Numbered from the stretch's first letter, positions 45,099-54,770 are shown. The stretch is 64,000 nucleotides of DNA from AP-15 sp963700195 (GCA_963700195.1 CAVOWQ010000043.1:1-64000), one strand, 5' to 3'. The notes: generated from the sequence alone by a model not told the origin. Program-made: numbers and translations.

Positions 45099-46175
45099 AT
45101 GGCTGGCAATTCATTGGGCGCACTGTTCCAATTCACCACCTGGGGTGAAAGCCACGGGCCGGCGATCGGTGTCGTCGTCGACGGCGTCCCACCGCTTCTG
45201 CCGCTCGCCGAACCGGACATTCAGCACTGGCTCGACAAGCGCAAGCCCGGCCAGTCGCGCTACACGACGCAGCGCCGCGAAGCCGATCTGGTGCGCATCA
45301 TGAGCGGCACCTTCGACGGGGTGACGACCGGCACGCCGATCCAGCTGTCGATCGAAAATACCGACCAGCGCTCGAAGGACTACCGCAATATCGCCGACCG
45401 GTTCCGTCCAGGCCACGCCGACTACACTTATTGGAAAAAATACGGAATCCGAGATTACCGCGGCGGCGGACGCGCCTCGGCGCGCGAGACCGCCTCGCGG
45501 GTCGCCGCAGGAGCCGTCGCGCGCAAGATTCTCGGTCCCGGCGTGACGATCCGCGGGGCGCTCGTGCAGATCGGACCGCATGCGATCGATCGCGGCGCAT
45601 GGGACTGGCGCGCCACCGAGGAAAACCCGTTTTGGTGCCCGGATGCCGCTGCGGCGCTACGGTGGGCCGATTATCTCGACGCTGTGCGCAAGGCCGGCTC
45701 GTCCGCCGGCGCGGTCATCGAGATCGTCGCGAGCGGCGTCCCTGCCGGGCTCGGTGAACCGGTCTACGACAAGCTCGACGGCGATCTCGCCCGCGCCTTG
45801 ATGACGATCAACGCCGTCAAGGGAATCGAGATCGGTGCCGGCTTTGCTGCGGCGACGCTCCGGGGCGAGGACAATGCCGATGAGATGCGGGTCGAGGATG
45901 GCCAGATCGTGTTTCTGTCGAATAACGCCGGCGGCATCCTCGGCGGGATCTCGACGGGTCAGGACATCGTCGCGCGCTTTGCGGTTAAGCCGACCAGCTC
46001 GATCCTGCGGCCGATGCGCACTGTCGATGTCGACGGCAATGAAGTCGAGATCGAAACACATGGCCGGCACGACCCGTGTGTCGGCATCCGCGCCGTCCCG
46101 GTTGGCGAGGCAATGGTCGCCTGCGTCCTAGCCGATCACCTGCTCCGTTATCGCGCTGTCGGCGGCGGCGTATAA
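45099..46175 (+). CDS. aroC: chorismate synthase
   Basis: 358 residues. FTTWGESHGPAIGVVVDG, DYRGGGRASARETASRVAAG, FLSNNAGGILGGISTGQDIV and RHDPCVGIRAVPVGEAM are the family signatures, including FMN-binding loops. It catalyses the last shared step of the shikimate pathway, from EPSP to chorismate, using reduced FMN as a catalytic cofactor. Its last 28 bases overlap the convergent trpF gene, a tryptophan-pathway enzyme that works further down from chorismate. Confidence 0.97.
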   Translation: MAGNSLGALFQFTTWGESHGPAIGVVVDGVPPLLPLAEPDIQHWLDKRKPGQSRYTTQRREADLVRIMSGTFDGVTTGTPIQLSIENTDQRSKDYRNIADRFRPGHADYTYWKKYGIRDYRGGGRASARETASRVAAGAVARKILGPGVTIRGALVQIGPHAIDRGAWDWRATEENPFWCPDAAAALRWADYLDAVRKAGSSAGAVIEIVASGVPAGLGEPVYDKLDGDLARALMTINAVKGIEIGAGFAAATLRGEDNADEMRVEDGQIVFLSNNAGGILGGISTGQDIVARFAVKPTSSILRPMRTVDVDGNEVEIETHGRHDPCVGIRAVPVGEAMVACVLADHLLRYRAVGGGV

Positions 46176-46846
46176 CGCCGGCCGCCGCGGTTTTTGGGTG
46201 ACTGAAGTGCGGAGGCGGCGCCGAGAAACGCGCGGATCTTGTCGAGGTCCTTGACCCCGGGGCGGCTCTCGACGCCGGACGAGACATCGACTGCCGCGGC
46301 GCCGGAAATTCTAACCGCCTGAGGCAACAACTCGGCGGTCAGTCCGCCCGACAGCATCCACGGAACGCGCCACGGGCGATCCGCGATCAGCGCCCAGTCG
46401 AAAGCGAGGCCATTGCCGCCGGGAAGAGCGTCCGGCCAGCGCGGCGGCTTTGCGTCGAACAACAGAATATCGGCGACATCCTCATAGCGAGCGGCACCCA
46501 GCACATCTTCGAACCCGGCAATCGCCACCGCCTTCATGATCGGGCGGCCGAAGCGCCGCTTGGCCGCGACGATGCATTCCGGGCTTTCGCCGCCATGGTA
46601 TTGGAGAATGTCGAGCGGCACCGCCGTTAGGGCGGCGTCGATCGCCCGATCGTCGGCATCGACGAAAAGGCCGACCCGCGCGATACCAGCGGGAACGCCG
46701 GCGCAGAGCTGCGCGGCACGCTGCGGCGTAACGGCGCGCGGGCTCGGAGGATAGAACACTAAGCCGAGATAGGCAGCTCCGCCGGCGCTCGCCGCCGTCA
46801 CCGCCTCCTCTGTCGACAGACCACAAATCTTCGCGGTTACGCCCAT
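46148..46846 (-). CDS. trpF: phosphoribosylanthranilate isomerase
   Basis: 232 residues, slightly longer than usual. TIM-barrel markers: TAKICGLSTEEAV with the catalytic Cys, VGLFVDADD, LQYHGGESPE, DILLFDAKPP with the catalytic Asp, WMLSGGLTAELL and AVDVSSGVESRPGVKDLDKI. It isomerises N-(5-phosphoribosyl)anthranilate in tryptophan synthesis. The extra C-terminal tail (KNRGGRRYTPPPTAR) is read from the complementary strand of the aroC end, so the two genes overlap tail-to-tail. No other trp gene is adjacent. Confidence 0.95.
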   Translation of the reverse strand: MGVTAKICGLSTEEAVTAASAGGAAYLGLVFYPPSPRAVTPQRAAQLCAGVPAGIARVGLFVDADDRAIDAALTAVPLDILQYHGGESPECIVAAKRRFGRPIMKAVAIAGFEDVLGAARYEDVADILLFDAKPPRWPDALPGGNGLAFDWALIADRPWRVPWMLSGGLTAELLPQAVRISGAAAVDVSSGVESRPGVKDLDKIRAFLGAASALQSPKNRGGRRYTPPPTAR

Positions 46847-46874
46847 CGTCAGCTATATGGGAGCTAGATCCGCA

Positions 46875-47687
46875 TCAAGGCCGGGTTGCCGGAACCGAAA
46901 TGTCGACCTGTCCTTGAGGCGGCTCCCGCTCTTTGGCGGCACTAATCTCGGCGTCGCGGTGTTGCCGGTAGACGCTGCGCAACGTCGCGTAATAATCGAG
47001 CGAGTTGCGCTCCAGTTCGTCGAGGTCGTGAAGATGTTGAGCGCGCGTGTCGACTGCATTCGCGCCCCCGGTGGCGACACCCGCATAGGTCGCCGGTGCG
47101 CCGCCGACAAAGGTCAGCGGGTTCATCGCCATATCGACGACCGTGCCGACCGCGTCGCGCGCATTTGACGGGCCGAGCAGAGGCAGCTCGACAAACGGGC
47201 CTTCTCCGACACCCCAAATCGCCAAAGTCTGGCCAAAATCGGCCTTGTGCGGCGGCAGCCCCAATTTGTCGGCCACATCGAAAATCCCGGCTACACCGGC
47301 CGTCGAATTGACCGCAAGCCGCTGAACCAATTCCCAGGCGTGCTTGACGTTGCCTTGCAGCGCATCGTTGACGGCGACGGCGGGTTCTTTGAGGTTTTGC
47401 ACGACATTGTGGATACCCTTTTGCACACCTTCCGGCACATGGTCGGTATAAGCTTCGGCGACCGGCTTCATGACCGCGTGATCGGCCGCGACGTTAACCT
47501 TGAAGATCGCCCTGTTGACAGTCTCCGCCGGATCATGCTCGGCGTCGGCGTCATCTGTGACGGTCGCATCGTGAGGCGCAGAGGCGCATCCGCCGCAGCA
47601 CAGCGCCAACCCGAGGACGACCGCCGAACACACTCGCAACTTGCTCTCGCGGCCGGCTATCGGAGCAGGGGGACGGGTTTCGAGCAC
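46875..47687 (-). CDS. mlaA: MlaA/VacJ-family outer-membrane lipoprotein
   Basis: 270 residues from a GTG that follows GGAG. The N-terminal signal ends in ALCCGGCAS (lipidated Cys). Mature MlaA signature DPAETVNRAIFKVNVAADHA, then VPEGVQKGIHNVVQNLKEPA, VNSTAGVAGIFDVADKLGLP, FGQTLAIWGVGEGPFVELPL and LGPSNARDAVG. MlaA removes phospholipids from the outer leaflet of the outer membrane and passes them to the Mla pathway. It is placed upstream of trpF on the same strand with a 28-base gap. The long N-terminal extension read from 47852 is dropped because the lipoprotein signal would be internal. Confidence 0.9.
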   Translation of the reverse strand: MLETRPPAPIAGRESKLRVCSAVVLGLALCCGGCASAPHDATVTDDADAEHDPAETVNRAIFKVNVAADHAVMKPVAEAYTDHVPEGVQKGIHNVVQNLKEPAVAVNDALQGNVKHAWELVQRLAVNSTAGVAGIFDVADKLGLPPHKADFGQTLAIWGVGEGPFVELPLLGPSNARDAVGTVVDMAMNPLTFVGGAPATYAGVATGGANAVDTRAQHLHDLDELERNSLDYYATLRSVYRQHRDAEISAAKEREPPQGQVDISVPATRP

Positions 47688-47895
47688 CTGAATTTCTCCG
47701 CATATCGCGTGTTTGGTGTTCCGCGCCGGAAGTGGCGCGCGGATTTTCCTGAGCCCGGACCCCGGGGTCAAGACGAGGGTATTTGCCGTATTGCCCTCGG
47801 CATGCTTCTGCGGCGCGGCGCGGTCAAGGCGCCGTGATCGAGCTGAGCGCAATTCGGCAAGCTTGAGAAGGGAGGGTAGCGGATCGGTACCCTCA

Positions 47896-48846
47896 TCAAC
47901 CCGGCATGAACCGGTCGAGATCAGCTTCGTCGAATACGTAACGCGTGTTGCAGAACTCGCAGGTCACGGTGGTGACCCCTTCTTTGCGCATATCGTCGAG
48001 TTCGTCAGGCGGGAACGCGCGCAGGATCCCCTCGATGCGCTCGCGCGAGCAGCGGCAGCGCGCTTCGAGCGAATGCGTGTCGTAGACCCGCACCCCCTCC
48101 TCGTGGAACAATCGGTACAGCAGCCCATGCGGCGGCAAATCGGGGTCGACCAGCTCTTCGGGGGTCGCTGAGCTCATCAACACCATCGCCCGCCGCCAGC
48201 CGTCCTCGACATCATCGGCGATGACCGCGTAGCCGCCCTCGGGAGGCACGCGCTGCAGCATCAAGCCGCCGGCCCGCCAAGTGCCGCCCGGTCCGGAGCG
48301 GCCCACGGACAGCTTGATCCCGGCCTGAAGCTGTTCGGATTGCCGAAAATAATGGCGGGCGCATTCGGCTAGCGTCGATCCGGCGAGCTCGACGATGCCC
48401 TGGTAGCGATCGGTGTCCTCGCCCTGATCGACGGTAAACGCGATGTAGCCGGAGCCGACGAGCAGCGGCACTGATAGCGAGGACGCTCGGGCGCGGGCCA
48501 GCGCGGCCTGGAGCTTCGCCTCGTCGTATTGCGCATAACCGCGCAATGCACCCTCGGTCGAGACGTCCGCGACCATCATCCGGATCGGTCCATCGCCTTT
48601 AGTCTGGAGCGTGAAGATCCCGTCATATTTCAGCGCGCCGGCGAGCACTACGGCCAAGGTGATCGCTTCGCCGAGCATCGCGGCGACGGGTTCCGGGTAG
48701 TCGTGTTGCGAGAGGATGCGGTCGATCGCCGGACCCAGCCGCACGAGGCGGCCACGCAACGCAAAGGGATCGATCTTAAACGGCTGGATCAGATCGTCGG
48801 GTGCGGTCTGAGTGGGCGTATTCAAGCTTAGTCGCTCCGGCGTCAA
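47896..48846 (-). CDS. hslO: Hsp33 redox-regulated chaperone
   Basis: 316 residues. The N-terminal substrate domain has LSQHDYPEPVAAMLGEAITL, LQTKGDGPIRMMVADVSTEG and LRGYAQYDE. The C-terminal zinc redox switch has CRC in LEARCRCSRERIEGIL and CEFC in VTTVTCEFCNTRYVF. Oxidation by hypochlorite or peroxide plus heat releases zinc and activates holdase activity. The link hslO downstream of argF and argD is conserved in Alphaproteobacteria. The gap to argF is 60 bases. Confidence 0.95.
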   Translation of the reverse strand: MTPERLSLNTPTQTAPDDLIQPFKIDPFALRGRLVRLGPAIDRILSQHDYPEPVAAMLGEAITLAVVLAGALKYDGIFTLQTKGDGPIRMMVADVSTEGALRGYAQYDEAKLQAALARARASSLSVPLLVGSGYIAFTVDQGEDTDRYQGIVELAGSTLAECARHYFRQSEQLQAGIKLSVGRSGPGGTWRAGGLMLQRVPPEGGYAVIADDVEDGWRRAMVLMSSATPEELVDPDLPPHGLLYRLFHEEGVRVYDTHSLEARCRCSRERIEGILRAFPPDELDDMRKEGVTTVTCEFCNTRYVFDEADLDRFMPG

Positions 48847-48906
48847 TGCTGGGAAGAATATAGCAGTCCAATCTCTTTTACGGGGTTGGCGCTCGAGCCC
48901 CCGCCG

Positions 48907-49866
48907 CTACCCAAGACACCAGGCGAGAATCCCCTTCTGGACGTGCAACCGGTTCTCCGCCTCGTCCCATACGACCGATTGCGGGCCATCGATGACCCCG
49001 GCGGACACCTCTTCCCCGCGCTTTGCCGGCAGGCAATGCATAAAAATGGCGTCAGGCTTGGCGTTCGCCATCAGATGTTCGTCGACACGGTATGGGGCCA
49101 GCATGTTGTGGCGATTGACGTTCGCTTCAACACCCATCGAGATCCAGGTATCCGTAACGACACAATCGGCGCCCGCGACGGCCCGCTGCGGCTCGGTCGT
49201 CAGCTCGACCTTGCCTCCTTCCCGGCGCGCCCAGTCGAAGAGGCGCTGCGGCGGACTGAGCTCCACCGGGCAGGCGAGCCGTAATGCGAAGCCGAAACGA
49301 ACCGCGGCGTGAACCCAGCTGGCCGCGACGTTGTTCCCGTCGCCGCTCCACGCCACGATTTTGCCGGCGATCGGGCCCTTTTTTTCCTGCAACGTCATCA
49401 CGTCGGCCATGATCTGGCAGGGGTGCGATGTATCGGTCAGCCCGTTGATCACCGGAATGGTGGCGTGCTGGGCGAGATCATCGAGTTTGCGCGGCTGGTT
49501 GGTGCGGATCATGATCCCGTCGACATAGCGCGACAAGACGCGCGCCGTGTCGGCCACAGTCTCGCCGCGGCCAAGTTGGCTGTCGGTGGCGCTGAGATAG
49601 ACCGTCTGGCCGCCGAGTTGGCGCACCGCGACCTCGAACGATACGCGGGTCCGCGTCGACGGCTTCTCGAAGATCATCGCCAAGGTCTTACCGGCAAGCG
49701 GCCGGTCGCGACGGCCGTTCTTGTAGGCAAAGCCCGTATCGAGGATCGCCCGCAACTCGGTGGGGTCGAACTGGTCGATGTCCAGGAAATGCCGCGGGGG
49801 ATCTGGCGGCTCTTGCCGCTCGCCGATCGACGCCAGTTCGCGCGCCGCGCTGCTCACGCCGGCCAT
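48907..49866 (-). CDS. argF: ornithine carbamoyltransferase
   Basis: 319 residues. MIFEKPSTRTRVSFEVAVRQ carries the STRTR carbamoyl-phosphate loop, DTSHPCQIMADVMT the HPCQ motif, VVAWSGDGNNVAASW the domain link and IFMHCLPAKRGEEVSAGVID the ornithine-binding HCLP motif. It makes citrulline from ornithine and carbamoyl phosphate. The ATG at 49866 overlaps the argD end by 13 bases, which decides it over longer upstream frames that only read argD out of frame. Confidence 0.96.
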   Translation of the reverse strand: MAGVSSAARELASIGERQEPPDPPRHFLDIDQFDPTELRAILDTGFAYKNGRRDRPLAGKTLAMIFEKPSTRTRVSFEVAVRQLGGQTVYLSATDSQLGRGETVADTARVLSRYVDGIMIRTNQPRKLDDLAQHATIPVINGLTDTSHPCQIMADVMTLQEKKGPIAGKIVAWSGDGNNVAASWVHAAVRFGFALRLACPVELSPPQRLFDWARREGGKVELTTEPQRAVAGADCVVTDTWISMGVEANVNRHNMLAPYRVDEHLMANAKPDAIFMHCLPAKRGEEVSAGVIDGPQSVVWDEAENRLHVQKGILAWCLG

Positions 49867-51026
49867 TCTCGGGCCACCTTGTTCATGATGTCGAGCGCTT
49901 CGTCGATATCGCGCTCGGTAACAATCAGCGGCGGCAGGATGCGCAGCACATTGTCGCCCGCGGTCAGGGTCAACAAACCGTTCTGCCGCAGCTTCGCTAC
50001 AAAATCGCCAGCCGTCACGACGCAACGGATGCCGAGTAACAGGCCCGAGCCTCGTACTTCGGCGAACAGCTTGGGATAGGACCGGGCAAATGTTTCGAGC
50101 CGCGCGCGCAGCAGCATGGCCATCTGGTCCACTCGGGCGAAGAAACCGGAGGCCAGCATCGTGTCGAGTACGGCATTGCCGGCCGCCATCGCGAGCGGGT
50201 TGCCGCCAAAGGTCGATCCGTGGGTCCCGGCTACCATTCCGACCGCGGCGCGCTCGGTGGCAAGACAAGCACCGACCGGGAAGCCGTTCCCGAGCGCCTT
50301 GGCGATCGCCATGATGTCGGGCGGGACGTTCTCCCATTCATACGCGAACAATTTGCCGGTGCGCCCCATACCGCACTGCACCTCGTCATAGACGAGCATC
50401 AGGCCGAACTCGTCGGCAATCTCGCGCAGCCCGCGCAGGTATCCCTCGGGCGGGGCCCGCACCCCGCCTTCGCCTTGGATCGGCTCGACCATGATCGCAG
50501 CGGTCTCCTTGCCGATCGCGGCGCGCATCTCGTTCAGATTGCCGAAGGCGACGTGATCGAAGCCCTCCATCGGCGGGCCGAAACCCTTCAGATAGGCCTC
50601 GTTCCCGGCGGCCGCCAAGGTCGCAAAGGTGCGCCCATGGAACGAGCCATGACAGCCGATCACGCGATAGCGCTCAGGATGGCCGGTCTCCGACTGGTAT
50701 TTGCGGGCGATCTTGATTGCCAGCTCGCACGCTTCGGCGCCGGAATTGCCGAAGAACACGGTGTCGGCAAACGTATTGTCGACGAGCCGCTGCGCCAATC
50801 TCTCCTGACCTGGAATGCGGAACAGGTTCGAGGTGTGCCACAGCCGCTTTGCCTGCTCCGTGACAGCCGCGACGACATGCGGGTGGCAGTGACCGAGGCC
50901 GGTCACCGCAATCCCGCTCGTGAAATCGAGAAATTTACGGCCGTCGGTCGCGTAAAGATGCGGGCCTTCACCCCGTTCGACGGCAACATCCCACCGACCG
51001 TAGGTCGGCATAACGGCTGGTATCAC
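49854..51026 (-). CDS. argD: acetylornithine aminotransferase
   Basis: 390 residues, PLP-dependent class III aminotransferase. FGNSGAEACELAIKIARKYQ contains the PLP phosphate-binding region, LMLVYDEVQCGMGRTGKLFA the PLP-contacting Asp, and DIMAIAKALGNGFPVGACLA the Schiff-base Lys; GTHGSTFGGNPLAMAAG follows. It converts N-acetylglutamate semialdehyde to N-acetylornithine, and in many bacteria also serves in lysine synthesis as succinyl-DAP aminotransferase, which fits the presence of dapD and dapE. First gene of argD-argF-hslO. Confidence 0.96.
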   Translation of the reverse strand: MIPAVMPTYGRWDVAVERGEGPHLYATDGRKFLDFTSGIAVTGLGHCHPHVVAAVTEQAKRLWHTSNLFRIPGQERLAQRLVDNTFADTVFFGNSGAEACELAIKIARKYQSETGHPERYRVIGCHGSFHGRTFATLAAAGNEAYLKGFGPPMEGFDHVAFGNLNEMRAAIGKETAAIMVEPIQGEGGVRAPPEGYLRGLREIADEFGLMLVYDEVQCGMGRTGKLFAYEWENVPPDIMAIAKALGNGFPVGACLATERAAVGMVAGTHGSTFGGNPLAMAAGNAVLDTMLASGFFARVDQMAMLLRARLETFARSYPKLFAEVRGSGLLLGIRCVVTAGDFVAKLRQNGLLTLTAGDNVLRILPPLIVTERDIDEALDIMNKVAREWPA

Positions 51027-51312
51027 GAGATCTCTCCTGCGCGAATTTAGTGGGGGACGGCCAGCGGGAACGCAGGTCTATCGTCGTCGCCGGCGCCCCA
51101 CAAGCGCGGCTCCACGGCCCTCTTCCCAATGCGGACTCGCTTTGCCGGGATCGCCCATCATCGCCCTCTCCTCGCTTCGCCGGGGCGGGCTCGGCCGCCC
51201 CATTCGTCGAGCAGGAAAGCCGCGGAGTATGGGGAGGGCTACGGCGCGTGTCAATTCGCGCGGAACGACAGCGGTGACTCGATTTACTGAGCAACTACCT
51301 CATGTATCGATC
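51027..51312. other. gene-free interval
   Basis: Between argD (start at 51026) and the 3-prime end of the MFS gene. No gene recognised; several short frames on both strands lack features. It must hold the argD promoter. A C/G-rich stretch near 51180-51210 (CCGGGGCGGGCTCGGCCGCCCC) can fold. Confidence 0.35.
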
Positions 51313-52692
51313 TCAGGCGGAACGGGGCTGCGTCTTATGATGGCCGCTGACTTCGGCGCCGTCGAGGGGCGAGAGTCGCAAGAACCCGAGGGCGGACAGC
51401 AGTGGCAGAAGAGCTATCAGGAAGAAGGCCACCCGAAAATCCTCGACTGTCAGCATTCGCGGACCGGCGATGAGCGCCAGCAGGGCGGCGCCGATTGCGA
51501 TGCCAAAACCTCTCGCCAGTTGCTGAGCGACCCCGCCGACGCTGGTGCTCTTGCTCAACACCGCGCCGGGCACGTCGGCGTAACTGATCGTATTGAGGCC
51601 GAGATATTGGATGCTGCGCACGCACCCGGACAGCAGAACGAAGAGGACAATAAGCCAAGCCGGCGTGTCGGGGCGCAACAGGCCGCAGCCGGCGGTCACT
51701 GCCGCGGCGAGACAGGCGGTGCCGACGAGCAGCCGTCGGAACCCGAAGAAGCGCAAAATGGTCCCCGAAAGCGTTCGCACGAGCATCGCGCCTAGGCTCG
51801 AGGAGAAGGAGAGGAGACCGGATTGCAGTGGGCTGAGGCCGAACCCGACCTGGAACATGAGCGGCAAAAGGAACGGCACCGCGTCGAGGCCCATCCGGCA
51901 GACGCTGCCGGTAACCGTACCGATGCGGAAGGTGCGGATGCGCAGCAGACTAAGATCGAGGATCGGATCTTCGCGGCGCCCGGCGTGCCAGCGATAGAGC
52001 AGCAGGATGGCAAAGGCAGCGGCGAAGAAAACGGCCCCGAGAGGACCCGGGATCATCGGGCGCCCGACATTCTCGATCGCCAGCTCCAGCAAGGCCAGAC
52101 CCAGTCCGGCGATGAAAAAGCCGCGCAGATCGAACCGCGTCGGCGCCGGTGCGCGAAAATTTTCGATCAACCACAGCGCCAGCACCACACCGGCGACCCC
52201 GATCGGCACGTTGAGATAAAAGATCGCACGCCACGAGAGATAAGTCGTCAGGAACCCGCCGATGATCGGGCCTACCGTCGGTCCGATCATCGCCGGAATG
52301 GTCATCCAGTTCATCGCCGAAACGAGATCCGACCGCGGGAAGCTGCGGAGCAGGATCAGGCGGCCGACCGGCGTCATCATGGCCCCGCCAAACCCCTGCA
52401 GCACTCGCATGGCCAGCATCATCGGAAGGCTCGACGACAATCCGCACAGCGCCGAGCCGGCGGCAAAGATCGCAATTGCGCCGCAAAACACGACGCGTGC
52501 GCCGAGCCGGTCGGCGATCCAGCCGCTGACTGGAATAAAGACGGCCAGGCTCAAGAGGTAGGTGGTGATCACCAGATTGAGACGCAGCGGGCTCTCGCCG
52601 AGGCCTTTGGCCATGTCGGGGATCGCCACCGCGATCATCGTCGAATCAAGCCCTTCCATAAAAAAAGCGCAGCCGATGACCAGCGGGACCAA
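51313..52692 (-). CDS. MFS multidrug exporter, DHA2 (EmrB/QacA) family
   Basis: 459 residues with about 14 hydrophobic helices. The N-terminal LVIGCAFFMEGLDSTMIAVA is motif D1, SGWIADRLGARVVF is motif A, and MRVLQGFGGAMMTPVGRLIL and TVGPIIGGFLTTYLSWRAIF match motifs B and C of drug:H+ antiporters. The first helix begins right at the TTG start. The frame extends upstream only to a TAA at about 52767 and has no ATG or GTG, so the start is unsettled (TTG 52692 or a non-standard codon). No MFP (EmrA) or TetR gene adjoins, so the substrate is unknown. Confidence 0.88.
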   Translation of the reverse strand: MVPLVIGCAFFMEGLDSTMIAVAIPDMAKGLGESPLRLNLVITTYLLSLAVFIPVSGWIADRLGARVVFCGAIAIFAAGSALCGLSSSLPMMLAMRVLQGFGGAMMTPVGRLILLRSFPRSDLVSAMNWMTIPAMIGPTVGPIIGGFLTTYLSWRAIFYLNVPIGVAGVVLALWLIENFRAPAPTRFDLRGFFIAGLGLALLELAIENVGRPMIPGPLGAVFFAAAFAILLLYRWHAGRREDPILDLSLLRIRTFRIGTVTGSVCRMGLDAVPFLLPLMFQVGFGLSPLQSGLLSFSSSLGAMLVRTLSGTILRFFGFRRLLVGTACLAAAVTAGCGLLRPDTPAWLIVLFVLLSGCVRSIQYLGLNTISYADVPGAVLSKSTSVGGVAQQLARGFGIAIGAALLALIAGPRMLTVEDFRVAFFLIALLPLLSALGFLRLSPLDGAEVSGHHKTQPRSA

Positions 52693-52847
52693 GATTCTGA
52701 GGCGCGGTTCGCGCGTCGCGGCGGAGATGTGGCTGGTCTCGTTCAGTCTGGGATGCTCGGTTTCTTAACGGCTTCTCGCCGCTTGTGGTTGACACTCGGA
52801 GGGTGTCGAGACAATAGCCGATTGCGGACCGGCAGTGGGGCGCAAAG

Positions 52848-53384
52848 GTGGACGAGAGTGAAATAGGTTCCGACCTCCTCGAGCGTTGGGCACTGCACTA
52901 TCTCGGGCGCTATGCCAGCTCGGCCGAGAATCTGCGGCGGGTGTTGATGCGGCGAGTGCGCCGTCGCTCTCTCGAAGCTACACCTGCGGCGGTAGCGCTA
53001 ATCGACGCCCTCGTTGTGCGTTACCGGGAATCGGGACTGCTCGACGACGCGGCCTATGCCGCCGCGCGGGTGCAATCGCTGCATCGCCGCGGCAAGTCGA
53101 TGCGCGCAATGCGGGCCCGGCTGGCGGCCAAGGGAGTACCGGCCGCCGATGTGGCCGATGCCGTATCGGGCCTGCGGGCCGCTACGCCCGATCCCGATGT
53201 TGCGGCGGCCTGCGCCTTTGCCCGACGGCGACGTCTCGGGCCGTTTCGGCGAGCCGCAGCGGACCATGCGCGCGAGCTCGGCTCGTTTGCGCGAGCGGGC
53301 TTCAGCCGCCGGGTCGCCGAGGCGGTGCTCGCCTGTCTCGATATCGCGGCGGTCGAGGCGCTGGCACGAGGGGAGCCCGACTGA
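52848..53384 (+). CDS. recX: regulatory protein RecX
   Basis: 178 residues from a GTG start. The triple three-helix architecture is visible: ALHYLGRYASSAENLRRVLM, ESGLLDDAAYAAARVQSLHR, GKSMRAMRARLAAKGV and AFARRRRLGPFR. RecX modulates RecA filament formation, usually as an inhibitor. recA is not next to it. It is divergent from the MFS gene and ends 8 bases before the convergent paiB-type gene. Confidence 0.85.
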   Translation: MDESEIGSDLLERWALHYLGRYASSAENLRRVLMRRVRRRSLEATPAAVALIDALVVRYRESGLLDDAAYAAARVQSLHRRGKSMRAMRARLAAKGVPAADVADAVSGLRAATPDPDVAAACAFARRRRLGPFRRAAADHARELGSFARAGFSRRVAEAVLACLDIAAVEALARGEPD

Positions 53385-53392
53385 CGTCTTCC

Positions 53393-54019
53393 TCAAACCG
53401 CTTCGCGGTCACGCATCAGCCGAGCGACGGCTTGGGATTCAGGATCACCCTGGGCTTCGAGCGCGGCGATAACGCCGGGGCGGTCGGCCGCCGGGCGGTT
53501 CTGGCTCAGCTTGTATTTGCCTTCGAGCCGGGTGACGGCGATGTCGAGCCCGATAATGCCCTTCAGCATGGTCTCGACATAGGCCTCGGGGAGCTCCTGC
53601 ATTCGCCACGCTACCGGATTGCGGGCCTCGTGACGTTCCGACAGACGAACCAGAAACCGGCGCAGCCATCCGGCCTCCTCGATCAGCTGCACCGTTCCAT
53701 AGGCATGCACATCGACGTAGTTCCACGTCGGCACACTCGGGCCTGTCGCGTACCAATTGGGCGAGATGTAGGCGTGCGGCCCGTGAAAAATCGCCAGCAC
53801 CTCGCCGCCTCGAGCGAGATCGCCGACTTGCGGGTTGGGGCGGGCGAGGTGGCCATGCAAGTGTAGCCGCTCGCCGTCGCGCTCGATCAAGAACGGGATA
53901 TGGCTCGCCACGAGCCCTTCAGCGCTGTGCGTGACGAGCAGGCCGAAATCGTGGCGCTCTATGTGCTCCATCAATACTTCCGGGCGCTTTTCGGTGAAGG
54001 CGGGCGGCAGGTAAACCAT
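53393..54019 (-). CDS. paiB: FMN-binding negative transcriptional regulator (PaiB-like)
   Basis: 208 residues. MVYLPPAFTEKRPEVLMEHI, then FGLLVTHSAEGLVASHIPFL, LHLHGHLARPNPQV, LAIFHGPHAYISPNWY and WNYVDVHAYGTVQLIEE are diagnostic of the FMN_bind_2/PaiB family. PaiB of Bacillus was described as a repressor of sporulation and protease genes; in Proteobacteria the role is unclear and flavin binding is the only safe inference. It lies 33 bases downstream of the LysE-type exporter on the same strand. Confidence 0.9.
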   Translation of the reverse strand: MVYLPPAFTEKRPEVLMEHIERHDFGLLVTHSAEGLVASHIPFLIERDGERLHLHGHLARPNPQVGDLARGGEVLAIFHGPHAYISPNWYATGPSVPTWNYVDVHAYGTVQLIEEAGWLRRFLVRLSERHEARNPVAWRMQELPEAYVETMLKGIIGLDIAVTRLEGKYKLSQNRPAADRPGVIAALEAQGDPESQAVARLMRDREAV

Positions 54020-54052
54020 GCAAACGTCTCCCGTAGCCGAGCCTCGGCGGCG

Positions 54053-54706
54053 TCAGCTCATATGCGCGATCAGCGGTGCGGCGAGGAGCCCGGCCCCGGA
54101 CAGCAGCAGAATGGTCCCCGAGACGCGGTTGATCCACCTCAGATGACGCGCCTCGAAGGAGCGGAACAGCGATCCGAGCCCGAAAGTCAGCACCAGCCAC
54201 CACAGCAGCGAGCCAAGCCACACCCCGAGGACCATCATTGCTGCGCGGGCGAAGGTAGCGTCGGCGCCACCGAGGCCGAGCGCGGAAAAGATGCCGAGGA
54301 AGGCTAGGATCGTGATCGGGTTGGTCAAGGTCAACGCGAAGGTCGACAGAAAATCCCGCAACAGGCCCTCGGCATCGGGTTCGGAGGATTGCTTGGCTTC
54401 GGGCTCGGCGAGCAATGCGGAGCCGCCGACATAGAGTAGGTAACATCCGCCGGCGATGCGCAGCCATTGATGATAGCCGATCAGCCAATCCGAGACAAAA
54501 GTCAGCCCGAACGCGGCGATGAACCCGAAAAGCGCGTCCGCCGTCGCGGCGCCGAGCCCGGAGACGAAGCCGGCCCGCTTGCCCTCGAAGATCGTACGGC
54601 GGACGCACATGACGCCGACCGGGCCGACCGGCACGGCGATCACAATGCCTACCGCCATGCCCTTCAGCAGGAATACTAAAAGCAATCTGAAATCCCGCCG
54701 CTGCAC
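54053..54706 (-). CDS. LysE/RhtB-family amino acid exporter
   Basis: 217 residues from a GTG start. Six hydrophobic helices; KGMAVGIVIAVPVGPVGVMC and RRTIFEGKRAGFVSGLGAAT are the N-terminal LysE signature, and FALTLTNPITILAFLGIFSA the conserved central NP motif. Inner-membrane efflux of amino acids or related metabolites. It is divergent from the glutathione peroxidase gene with a 64-base promoter gap and upstream of the PaiB-like regulator. Confidence 0.9.
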   Translation of the reverse strand: MQRRDFRLLLVFLLKGMAVGIVIAVPVGPVGVMCVRRTIFEGKRAGFVSGLGAATADALFGFIAAFGLTFVSDWLIGYHQWLRIAGGCYLLYVGGSALLAEPEAKQSSEPDAEGLLRDFLSTFALTLTNPITILAFLGIFSALGLGGADATFARAAMMVLGVWLGSLLWWLVLTFGLGSLFRSFEARHLRWINRVSGTILLLSGAGLLAAPLIAHMS

Positions 54707-54770
54707 CGTGACCGAAGCCGCGCTATGCTATTCGGCATTGCTGCAAGCTTTCGAGCCGCCGGAGATCGCG

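Noticed and set aside
51823..52866. Plus-strand 347-codon frame opposite the MFS gene
   Set aside because: Composition is that of an antisense shadow (Arg/Glu/Asp/His-rich, no hydrophobic core) while the minus strand shows clear MFS motifs.
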